This document shows positions 26,982 through 33,858 of a stretch of 33,858 nucleotides of DNA, one piece after another. The notes below the pieces were generated by a model. The model was given only the letters and a program-made list of their open reading frames with translations. It was not told the DNA's origin and did no database searches. Numbering within the stretch: the stretch's first letter is position 1; every line of letters starts with the position of its first letter. The position numbers were made by a program, and so were the translations under genes. Source of the stretch: Candidatus Neomarinimicrobiota bacterium (lineage in GTDB: Bacteria; Fidelibacterota; Marinisomatia; Marinisomatales; S15-B10); NCBI GenBank assembly GCA_030743815.1, contig JASLRT010000068.1:1-33858 (forward strand), written 5' to 3'.

Positions 26982-29471
26982 ATGGCTAAAGCAATGCAAT
27001 ATGAATTTCCTATCTCTGGGCGCAAAGAGAAACCCTCGGAAGAGATTAGTCAGAGGATTCAAATTGAAGCTCCCGAGAGCAGAGAAAAGACATCACCTAC
27101 CACAGATTTGCCCGAAGTTCTGGGCGAAGCTACACCACCTCAATACACAGTAGATGAATACTACCTCGGCGACGACCTTGGTAAAGAGGTTTTGCAAAAC
27201 AAATATCTGGCCCCTTGGGAAAAGGGACCCTATGATATGTGGAAGCGCATCGCCAAAGCGATGGCGTCAGCAGAGGATAATGTAGACGTCTGGTACCAGA
27301 GATTTTTCTCCATCCTCGAAGATTTCAGATTTGTCCCCGGCGGCAGAATCATGCACGGCGCCGGGCGCGAAGACATCACCACGACCCTGAACAACTGTTA
27401 TGTAGTAGCCATTCGGGACGATGCCATAAAGGCCATTTACGAGGCGATCCAGGAGGAAGCTCTAACCTATAAATATGGCGGCGGCTGCGGTCACGACCTA
27501 TCTGTGTTGCGTCCCGGCGGATCAGCCATTGAAGGCACTGGCGGCGAATCGTGCGGACCTACCGGCTTTATGAATCTGTTCAGCGAAAACACCAATACCA
27601 TTGCCCAGCACGGCCGGCGCGGCGCCAATATGCAGACCTTGCGTGTAGATCATCCTGATATTGAAAAATTTGTCGCTATTAAGCGCGGCAACAGAGATAT
27701 GGTGAAATACTCCAACATCTCCGTACTGCTGACGCGTGAATTCATGCAGGCGGTGGAAAAAGACATCGACTTCGACCTCAGATGGGGCGGAAAAGTCTAC
27801 CACACGGTCAAGGCCTCTGACCTGTGGCAAAAGATTGTGACGTCTGCCCATGAAAGCGCCGAACCGGGTATCATCTTCTGGGACACTATGCGTGACTACC
27901 ACAACGCTGAGTATTGTAGTCCACTCGTTTCCACAAATCCGTGCGCGGAACAACCTCTGCCGGACGGCGGGTGCTGCAATCTAGGATCTATCAACCTCGA
28001 ACGCTTCGTGGATAGTGACGGCAAATTCAGACAGGATGAATTCTGTGATACCGCCGCTACCGCCACCCGCTTCATGGATAATGTGGTAGACTATAACATG
28101 GACAGGCACGCTCTGAGAGTCCAGAAAGAAAATGCCATGAATGACCGTAGAATCGGTATCGGCTTACTAGGTCTTGGTGATATGCTGGTAAGGATGAAGA
28201 TCAAATATGACAGCGACGAGGCGCTGAAGATGGCTGAAAATGTTTGCCGACTAATGAGAGATACAGTTTATGAAACGTCGGTAGAGATAGCGCGCGAAAA
28301 GGGACCGTTCCCGAATTTCGAACCGAAGGGATTCTCTGAGAGCAAGTTTGTCAAGACACTTCCCGCTTCCACTCAGGAGAAGATAACAAAACACGGTATT
28401 CGCAACTCAACCCTTCTGACCGTACCCCCCACCGGTAGTGGCGCCATCGTTGCCAGAGTTTCATCTGGCATTGAACCAGTTTTTCAGACGTCATATTTCC
28501 GCCGCGTAAAACAGAATAAGGGATACGGCAACACCTTCAAGGAGTTCAAAGTCTATCACCCAATCGTTGAAAAACTCTTCGGCACGGACGAAAAACTTCC
28601 CGACTATATGGTGACGGCACACAAGATTGATCCTTATTTTCGGGTAAAAATGCAGGGGGTGATCCAGCAGTACATTGATTCCTCCATCAGTTCAACCGTA
28701 AACCTTCCGGCCGATATTGACAAAGAAACCGTAGCCGACATCTACCTCACCGCCTACAAGGCCGGATTGAAAGGGATCACTGTTTACCGCGAAGGCTCGA
28801 GAGAAGGAATTCTGTTAACAGAAGAACAACAGGCAAAACAGCAACAGGAAACTGTACCGCAAGAAAAGCCCGCTAGCGTGGAAATAAAACCTGGTGATAA
28901 CGAAGTCCCTCAAATGCGGTCAGCAGGTGAGCAGCTTGAACTAAGACCAAGATTCCGCCCAAGTATGACAGAAGGTGTAACTAAAAGAATCAGAACGGGT
29001 GAAGGATCTCTCTATATTACTATCAATCATGATGAGCACGGACTCTGCGAAGTATTCACAACCATCGGCAAGGCAGGCGGAAACGCCGCGGCTCAATCCG
29101 AAGCTATCAGCCGCCTCATCTCGCTGGCTCTGCGATCGGGAATTGATCCTTATGACGTTGTGAAACAGCTCAAGGGAATCAGCGGGCCCCATCCTACCTG
29201 GGAGAACGGACAACTGATCCTCTCCACGCCGGATGCCATCGGGAAAGCGCTGGAAGAATATATCCAAGAAAGCTCCGATGGGAGCGAAAATGCCGATTCC
29301 GATTCCCAGGGAGGTACCCTGTTCTCACTGGCTGATGAGAGTGAAACTCCGATAGATACTGCTAACTTCAATCCGAGAACAATGGTGTTGTGCCCTGACT
29401 GCGGCAGTACTATCTTCCACGAAGCCGGGTGTGTCACGTGCCCCAGCTGCGGTTTCTCAAAATGTGAATAG
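26982..29471 (+). CDS. nrdJ: Adenosylcobalamin-dependent (class II) ribonucleotide reductase
   Basis: The protein has 829 residues. It reduces ribonucleotides to deoxyribonucleotides using vitamin B12 coenzyme and needs no oxygen. Residue C139 (NNCYV) and C331/C332 (GCCNLGSIN) are the redox and active-site cysteines, and STNPCAEQPL (317-326) holds the radical-site Cys321 and Glu323. LTVPPTGSGA is the phosphate-binding loop. A TSCPD domain follows (about 665-755, ITINHDEHGLCEVF), and the protein ends in a zinc-ribbon-like C804-x2-C807 and C820-x2-C823 with C817 and C828. No nrdA/B/D is in the window. The promoter is at 26868; a weak site (GGGAG) precedes the ATG. Confidence 0.97.
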   Translation: MAKAMQYEFPISGRKEKPSEEISQRIQIEAPESREKTSPTTDLPEVLGEATPPQYTVDEYYLGDDLGKEVLQNKYLAPWEKGPYDMWKRIAKAMASAEDNVDVWYQRFFSILEDFRFVPGGRIMHGAGREDITTTLNNCYVVAIRDDAIKAIYEAIQEEALTYKYGGGCGHDLSVLRPGGSAIEGTGGESCGPTGFMNLFSENTNTIAQHGRRGANMQTLRVDHPDIEKFVAIKRGNRDMVKYSNISVLLTREFMQAVEKDIDFDLRWGGKVYHTVKASDLWQKIVTSAHESAEPGIIFWDTMRDYHNAEYCSPLVSTNPCAEQPLPDGGCCNLGSINLERFVDSDGKFRQDEFCDTAATATRFMDNVVDYNMDRHALRVQKENAMNDRRIGIGLLGLGDMLVRMKIKYDSDEALKMAENVCRLMRDTVYETSVEIAREKGPFPNFEPKGFSESKFVKTLPASTQEKITKHGIRNSTLLTVPPTGSGAIVARVSSGIEPVFQTSYFRRVKQNKGYGNTFKEFKVYHPIVEKLFGTDEKLPDYMVTAHKIDPYFRVKMQGVIQQYIDSSISSTVNLPADIDKETVADIYLTAYKAGLKGITVYREGSREGILLTEEQQAKQQQETVPQEKPASVEIKPGDNEVPQMRSAGEQLELRPRFRPSMTEGVTKRIRTGEGSLYITINHDEHGLCEVFTTIGKAGGNAAAQSEAISRLISLALRSGIDPYDVVKQLKGISGPHPTWENGQLILSTPDAIGKALEEYIQESSDGSENADSDSQGGTLFSLADESETPIDTANFNPRTMVLCPDCGSTIFHEAGCVTCPSCGFSKCE

Positions 29472-29501
29472 ACTTCCAAACTGACCGTGGGTGAGTCTTA
29501 G

Positions 29502-29529
29502 CCCTCGAGAGCTGTCTCGAGGGTTTTTT
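29502..29529 (+). terminator. Terminator of nrdJ
   Basis: A perfect 9-bp stem, CCCTCGAGA (29502-29510) and TCTCGAGGG (29515-29523), loop GCTG, then six Ts. Confidence 0.93.
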
Positions 29530-29567
29530 ATTCCGAACCTCTTATCGAACGCTCAGCTGATTCCGCT

Positions 29568-29593
29568 AAAAAAAAGCCCCGAAAACGGGGCTT
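29568..29593 (-). terminator. Terminator of the ribosomal/pyrH/frr cluster
   Basis: The 8-bp stem AAGCCCCG/CGGGGCTT with an A4 loop on plus (T4 on minus) is followed on the minus strand by a run of Ts (29568-29575, partly in the stem). It lies 28 bases after the frr stop. Confidence 0.9.
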
Positions 29594-29621
29594 CAAGCGT
29601 AGAGTCGATTCATTGAGATTA

Positions 29622-30182
29622 CTACTCTTCCATGATCTCTTTCTCTTTCATCTGTATCAGCTTATTCAATTCCTCTATATGATTATCAGTGATCTTCTGG
29701 ATCTCATCGTGCGCAAAATGTCCCTCATCCTCAGACATATCGTGCGACCGCTCCAGTTCACGCATGTGGTTATTGATATCTTTGCGCACATTCCTGACCG
29801 CCACGCGCCCTTCTTCAACCAGATTGTGAACCAGTTTCACCAGTTCAAGCCGCCGCTCTTCGGTAAGTGCCGGAATCGGCAAACGGATGACATTGCCGTC
29901 GTTGGTGGGGTTAAGTCCCAGATCGGCCGCCTGAATGGCCTTTTCGATATCAAAAATAAAATTCTTATCAAACGGCTGGATCACCAGCAGCCTCGCCTCC
30001 TGGGCAGTGATATTGGCGATGGTCTTTAGAGGGGTCGGAGCGCCGTAATACGGTACTTTTACTCCCTCCAGTAGTGCTGGAGAGGCGCGGCCCGTCCTGA
30101 TCTGAGCCAGTTCCGTCCTACAGTGCTCCACCGCCTGATGCATACGATGCAGCGCATCTTTCTTGAAGTCTTTCAGATTCAT
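29622..30182 (-). CDS. frr: Ribosome recycling factor
   Basis: The protein has 186 residues, the standard RRF length. With EF-G it splits the post-termination ribosome. The N-terminal block TGRASPALLEGVKVPYYG is the family signature; KAIQAADLGLNPTNDGNVIR and ALTEERRLELVKL follow. The ATG at 30182 forms a 4-base ATGA overlap with the pyrH stop, so the two are coupled. It is the last gene of the rplM-rpsI-rpsB-tsf-pyrH-frr cluster. Confidence 0.98.
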   Translation of the reverse strand: MNLKDFKKDALHRMHQAVEHCRTELAQIRTGRASPALLEGVKVPYYGAPTPLKTIANITAQEARLLVIQPFDKNFIFDIEKAIQAADLGLNPTNDGNVIRLPIPALTEERRLELVKLVHNLVEEGRVAVRNVRKDINNHMRELERSHDMSEDEGHFAHDEIQKITDNHIEELNKLIQMKEKEIMEE

Positions 30183-30898
30183 GATCCTGTCACCAAAGTT
30201 CCTATCTTTTTGCCTTTAAGGATATTCATCAAATTGTCAGTCTGGTTCACATTAAACACGATGATGGGAAGATTATTCTCTTTGCATAGTGTTACCGCCG
30301 TCAGATCCATCACTCTCAGACCGTCCTCGATCACTTTCTGGAAACTGAGTTGCTCGTACTTCTCGGCTTGATCATCTTTTTCCGGGTCACCGTCATAGAC
30401 ACCATCCACCTTAGTCCCCTTGAGGACAACATCAGCCTCAATTTCCGTAGCGCGGAGTGCGGCGGCGGTATCGGTGCTAAAATACGGATTTCCAGTCCCA
30501 CCCGCAATAATGATTACTCGATCCCGCTCCAAGTGTCGAATGGCGCGACGGCGAATATAGGGCTCGGCCAATTGAGCAATGCCGATAGCTGTCAGCGTCC
30601 TGGTTTCACACCCCTCTTTTTCCAGCGCATCCTGAAGGGTGATAGCATTCATGATTGTAGCCAGCATGCCGAGATAATCGGCAGAAACACGATCCATCCC
30701 CTGGATTTCAGCCATTTCTCCCCGGATGATATTGCCGCCACCAATAACAACACCTACCTGGACACCCATCTCCCGCGCCGACACCACCTGCTGTGCCAGC
30801 GCCTTGGCCTTGGATGGATCTACGCCAAAACCCTTCTCGCCAGCAAGGATTTCACCACTCAGCTTGAGTAGTATCCTGCCGTAGAAGGGCTGTGACAT
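30179..30898 (-). CDS. pyrH: UMP kinase
   Basis: The protein has 239 residues from the ATG at 30898, the usual PyrH length; an in-frame GTG or other start further up would overlap tsf and is less likely. It phosphorylates UMP to UDP with ATP, an essential pyrimidine step, and belongs to the amino-acid-kinase fold. Motifs are ILLKLSGE, VVIGGGNIIRG, MDRVSADYLGMLATIMNA, IIAGGTGNPYFSTDTAAA and VDGVYDGDP. It starts 16 bases after the tsf stop, and its stop overlaps frr. Confidence 0.97.
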   Translation of the reverse strand: MSQPFYGRILLKLSGEILAGEKGFGVDPSKAKALAQQVVSAREMGVQVGVVIGGGNIIRGEMAEIQGMDRVSADYLGMLATIMNAITLQDALEKEGCETRTLTAIGIAQLAEPYIRRRAIRHLERDRVIIIAGGTGNPYFSTDTAAALRATEIEADVVLKGTKVDGVYDGDPEKDDQAEKYEQLSFQKVIEDGLRVMDLTAVTLCKENNLPIIVFNVNQTDNLMNILKGKKIGTLVTGS

Positions 30899-30914
30899 TA
30901 ACTGTTTTTCTGGA

Positions 30915-31532
30915 TTATACTTCGCCGTTCGAGGAGGGACCTTCACCTACCTCGAAGCGGGCAAAACGGGCCACCGCGATATTCTCACCAAGGGCAGCAA
31001 TATTTTCCTTAATCAAGTTCTGGACTGTCTTTTCGTGATCCTTGATAAATTGCTGCTCCAAGAGGCAGTTCTCCTGGTAAAACTTCTCCAGGCGCCCCTC
31101 AACAACCTTGTCCACTACGTTGTCTGGCTTGCCCATAGACTTAGCTTGCTCTCTGTAGATGTCTTTTTCACGATCAACAGTAGTTTCATCAATCTCTTCA
31201 CGGGTGATAGCCATGGGGCCAGTTGCGGCTACCTGCATGGCAAGATCCTTGACAAGACTGGTAAAACCGTCTGTTTTTGCCACGAAATCTGTTTCGCAGT
31301 TCACTTCCACTAAAACTCCGATCCTGTTTCCGGGATGCACATAAGACAACACGACTCCCTGATCGGCCTTTCTGCCAACTTTTTTCTCAGCCTTCGCTAT
31401 CCCCAGTTTCCTCAGAAGTTCAACAGCCTTATCCATATCGCCTTCAGCATTAACGAGGGCTTCTTTACAGTCCATAATTCCTGCGCCAGTTTTTTCACGC
31501 AGGGATCTGACTACTTTTGCATCCACAGTCAT
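30915..31532 (-). CDS. tsf: Translation elongation factor Ts
   Basis: The protein has 205 residues, a short EF-Ts. It exchanges GDP for GTP on EF-Tu. The N-terminal UBA-like part VRSLREKTGAGIMDCKEAL and the core TDFVAKTDGF are typical; the core has one dimerisation subdomain, as in short forms. The ATG overlaps the rpsB stop by 4 bases (ATGA). Confidence 0.97.
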   Translation of the reverse strand: MTVDAKVVRSLREKTGAGIMDCKEALVNAEGDMDKAVELLRKLGIAKAEKKVGRKADQGVVLSYVHPGNRIGVLVEVNCETDFVAKTDGFTSLVKDLAMQVAATGPMAITREEIDETTVDREKDIYREQAKSMGKPDNVVDKVVEGRLEKFYQENCLLEQQFIKDHEKTVQNLIKENIAALGENIAVARFARFEVGEGPSSNGEV

Positions 31533-32419
31533 TTTTCTTCTTTCGTCTCCTCAGGTTCAACACTTGTTTCCATTTCTTCCTCTTCAGGCTCGGATTTTTC
31601 TTCAGCGCCAGCTTCTTCAGCCGCCGGCTCTTCATCTATTTCTGATTCGGCACCGTCCCCGTTTGTAGATATTTCTACACTTTCTTCTTCCGCCGGCTCC
31701 TCATCCGTCGCCGCTGCGGCGGATTCACCGTCTTTCAGGTAGGCCATGTTCTTTGCCTCACATATGGTGCGCGATACCTCGCCTACAATCAGTTTGACGG
31801 CCCGGATAGAATCGTCATTCGCCGGGATGGCATAGTCGATGCCCGTGGGATCGGTATTGGAATCGACAATAGCCACTACAGGGATATCGAGGTGGCGCGC
31901 CTCCTGAAGGGCAATCGTCTCGAGATTCGCATCTACTACAAAGATTGCATTAGGCAGACGCTTCATATCCTTAATTCCGCGGTGAAGATCCTGCAGCCTG
32001 ATCATCTCCCGCTCCAGGGAGAGAATCTCTTTCTTGGTAGCGTTCTCGTAGAGTGGACTCGACTCCTTTTCAAGAAGCTGGAGTCGTTTAATACTCTTGC
32101 GAATGGTGCTGAAATTTGTCAGCGTACCGCCGAGCCATCGCTCCACTACATAAAACATACCGCACTTATCAGCCTCCTGCTGAACAATGTCCTTAGCATT
32201 CTTCTTCGTCCCCACGAAGAGGATTTCACCGCCGTTATCAGCCACATCGGAGAGAAAGACGGTTGCTTGCTCAAGTCCTTTCAAAGTTTCTTCGAGATTG
32301 ATGATGTGAATACTGTTTCTCACCATCAGGATGTAGGGGCGGTAGTTAGGGTGCCATTTGCGCGTCAGATGACCAAAGTGGGCACCAGTACTCAATAAAT
32401 CATCAAACGTAATATTCAT
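31529..32419 (-). CDS. rpsB: 30S ribosomal protein S2, with acidic tail
   Basis: The protein has 296 residues. Residues 1-230 match S2: LLSTGAHFGHLTRKWHP, FVGTKKNAKD, RWLGGTLTNF, and VDSNTDP. The last 67 residues are about half Glu/Asp with Ala, Pro and Ser, an unusually long acidic extension beyond the usual 240-260 residues. I chose the ATG at 32419 because AAAGGA lies just before it; codons before that belong to the rpsI end and its neighbour. It is 7 bases after rpsI and overlaps tsf by 4. Confidence 0.97.
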   Translation of the reverse strand: MNITFDDLLSTGAHFGHLTRKWHPNYRPYILMVRNSIHIINLEETLKGLEQATVFLSDVADNGGEILFVGTKKNAKDIVQQEADKCGMFYVVERWLGGTLTNFSTIRKSIKRLQLLEKESSPLYENATKKEILSLEREMIRLQDLHRGIKDMKRLPNAIFVVDANLETIALQEARHLDIPVVAIVDSNTDPTGIDYAIPANDDSIRAVKLIVGEVSRTICEAKNMAYLKDGESAAAATDEEPAEEESVEISTNGDGAESEIDEEPAAEEAGAEEKSEPEEEEMETSVEPEETKEEK

Positions 32420-32426
32420 AAATCCT

Positions 32427-32828
32427 TTATCGTTTGGAGAACTGGAACGCTCTCCTGGCTCCCCGAAGGCCATATTTTTTGCGCTCTTTAACACGCGCAT
32501 CACGAGTGAGAAAACCGGCCTTTTTCAGGATCGGTCTATGATCTTCACTGATTTCAACCAGAGCCCGGGAGATGCCGTGAAGGACAGCGCCAGCCTGACC
32601 GTTGAGACCGCCACCGTTTACATTGGCAGAAATATCATACTTCTTTTCGATTTCCAGCAGCAGTACAGGTTGCGTAACAATTTTCCTCTGTGTCATTCTC
32701 CCAAAGTAGTTTTCAAGATCACGACCATTAATAGTGATTTTTCCCTTGCCGGGCGTCATCCGAACGCGGGCGACGGAAGATTTTCTGCGTCCCGTCGCGG
32801 CGTAGACTGCTTCAGCTTTTGTCGCCAC
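32427..32828 (-). CDS. rpsI: 30S ribosomal protein S9
   Basis: The protein has 133 residues. S9 sits in the 30S head and its C-terminal tail reaches the P-site t[31 protein letters not shown] and the C-terminal [18 protein letters not shown] block identify it. The start is a GTG at 32828, with GGAGG about 9 bases upstream. It follows rplM with a 3-base gap. Confidence 0.98.
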   Translation of the reverse strand: MATKAEAVYAATGRRKSSVARVRMTPGKGKITINGRDLENYFGRMTQRKIVTQPVLLLEIEKKYDISANVNGGGLNGQAGAVLHGISRALVEISEDHRPILKKAGFLTRDARVKERKKYGLRGARRAFQFSKR

Positions 32829-32831
32829 TGA

Positions 32832-33272
32832 CTATACCTCCAGAACCTTGGGCTGCTGTGCCAGATGTGGATGATCCGTTCCGGCATAAACTTTCAAATG
32901 CTTCAGCAACTTGCGACCGAGACGGTTATGAGGCAACATCCCGCGCACGGCCTTCTTAATCACCCTGTCAGGATGACGCTGACGCATGGCGTGAAGGTCG
33001 ATCTGCTTGGCGCCCCCCGGATAACCTGAATGACTGAAATACTTTTTCGATTTTTCCTTGTCGCCTGAAACACGAACTTTGTCAGCATTCACCACAATGA
33101 CAAAATCACCCATGTCCATATGCGGTGTAAAGGTAGGTTTATGCTTCCCGCGCAGGATCTGAGCGATCTTCGAGGCGAATCGCCCGAGGGTCTGACCATC
33201 AGCATCGGCGATGTACCAATCCTTCTGGATTTCGCCCGCCTTCATCGAATATGTTTTAGTCCTGTTTCTCAT
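32832..33272 (-). CDS. rplM: 50S ribosomal protein L13
   Basis: The protein has 146 residues, the standard L13 length. It is an early-assembling 23S rRNA-binding protein. Recognised blocks are DADGQTLGRFASKIA, LRGKHKPTF, VVNADKVRVSG and RGMLPHNRLGRKLLK. It is first in the six-gene cluster. The 117 bases upstream hold its promoter: TACAAT is a possible -10, but no good -35 is seen. No ribosome site precedes the ATG. Confidence 0.98.
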   Translation of the reverse strand: MRNRTKTYSMKAGEIQKDWYIADADGQTLGRFASKIAQILRGKHKPTFTPHMDMGDFVIVVNADKVRVSGDKEKSKKYFSHSGYPGGAKQIDLHAMRQRHPDRVIKKAVRGMLPHNRLGRKLLKHLKVYAGTDHPHLAQQPKVLEV

Positions 33273-33389
33273 TTGTTACAGCATGCCAAATTAGTGAAAT
33301 TATTGTATTACAGACAAGCAGTTTTCGCTGAGACTCTATAGATAAGAAATAGACAGAAGAAGATCAGAACGGAGGCTCAAAACAGTCAC

Positions 33390-33858
33390 CTATTTGAGGA
33401 GAAGCATTTTGCGTGTTTTGGAGAAGGCGGTTCCATCCACCCCCCGAGCTGTCAATTGATAGAAGTAAAGTCCGGCGCTGACAGGCGCTCCCGCATTATC
33501 CCTGGCGTCCCACACAATGTTGTGGAAACCGGCATCCGTCATGGCGCTGGAAATCAGATTTCGCACCTGCCGGCCGAGAACGTCATAGACAGTCAGTCCT
33601 ATCTCTGATTCGTCCGGCAGACCAAACTGGATCTGTGTTGTTGGGTTGAACGGATTGGGATAATTCTGATTCAGGACGAATTCAGCCGGCACCGGCGTAA
33701 CGTCCATCGTTATTACTCCCTGTCCGGTAACAACTCCATCTTTGCCATATAGCGCAAAAGAAAGAGTTAGTGTGGAAGAGTGTCTCCCATATTCAAGGGG
33801 CAGGACAAAATTTCTTTCTCCATCCTCATTGAAGTAAGCGAAATCCATGACGCTTTGC
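33390..33858 (-). CDS. C-terminal part of a secreted protein with a T9SS-type sorting domain (partial)
   Basis: The frame is open to the window edge, so the 5' end lies outside; the ATG at 33848 has no ribosome site and is probably internal. The last 90 residues contain LNQNYPNPFNPTTQIQFGLP, then a beta-sandwich with VYDVLGRQV, WDARDNAGAPVSAGLYFYQL and a final KTRKMLLLK. This is the FlgD-like/C-terminal sorting domain of proteins exported by the type IX system or a relative. What the main part does cannot be told. Confidence 0.85.
   Translation of the reverse strand, partial: QSVMDFAYFNEDGERNFVLPLEYGRHSSTLTLSFALYGKDGVVTGQGVITMDVTPVPAEFVLNQNYPNPFNPTTQIQFGLPDESEIGLTVYDVLGRQVRNLISSAMTDAGFHNIVWDARDNAGAPVSAGLYFYQLTARGVDGTAFSKTRKMLLLK

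Overview
The window is about 34 kb of dense bacterial chromosome with mostly housekeeping content. I see no transposase, integrase, phage module or CRISPR array. The partial gene at the right edge ends in a C-terminal domain with an N-Q-N-Y-P-N-P-F-N-P motif, typical of secreted proteins in the Fibrobacteres-Chlorobi-Bacteroidetes group and relatives such as Marinimicrobia (SAR406), Ignavibacteria and Calditrichaeota. This motif, together with TrpB2, class II ribonucleotide reductase, an SMC with a G-C-G-K-T Walker loop and a two-receiver PEP-synthase-like protein, suggests a member of that group. Candidatus Marinimicrobia is my best guess, by inference only.

Layout. Positions 114-1380 (+): a small helix-turn-helix gene, tRNA-Ser(GCT) on the minus strand, and a degenerate shikimate-kinase-like gene. 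Positions 1460-2818 (-): a lone trpB2. Positions 3103-7295 (-): HAD hydrolase, acpS, nnr, vanZ-like and murA, with the last four genes each overlapping the gene before. Positions 7386-11937 (-): comF, pgk, tpiA, secG, tRNA-Leu(GAG) and a secreted TPR protein, closed by a strong terminator. Position 12129 (+): NADP-type glutamate dehydrogenase, the only plus-strand gene in this stretch. Positions 13504-21955 (-): an outer-membrane-like protein, rsmE, a HIT protein, smc and the 1018-residue receiver/ATP-grasp fusion. Positions 22403-23356 (+): a lipoprotein with a 91-residue tandem repeat. Positions 23453-24898 (-): a second secreted TPR protein. Positions 25126-26759 (-): tRNA-Gly(CCC), der and initiator tRNA-fMet. 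Positions 26982-29471 (+): nrdJ. Positions 29622-33272 (-): rplM, rpsI, rpsB, tsf, pyrH and frr, a classic translation cluster.

Together the genes cover translation (six-gene cluster, four tRNAs, Der, RsmE), lower glycolysis (Pgk, TpiA), cell-envelope synthesis (MurA, AcpS, SecG, secreted TPR and lipoproteins), nucleotide supply (NrdJ, PyrH), nitrogen assimilation (Gdh), repair of damaged NAD(P)H (Nnr) and chromosome organisation (SMC).

The least explained items are: the two-receiver/ATP-grasp fusion, which has no phosphohistidine domain; the shikimate-kinase-like protein, which has lost its substrate glycines; comF, whose zinc-finger half is in frame but has no ordinary start codon; and the 91-residue-repeat lipoprotein.
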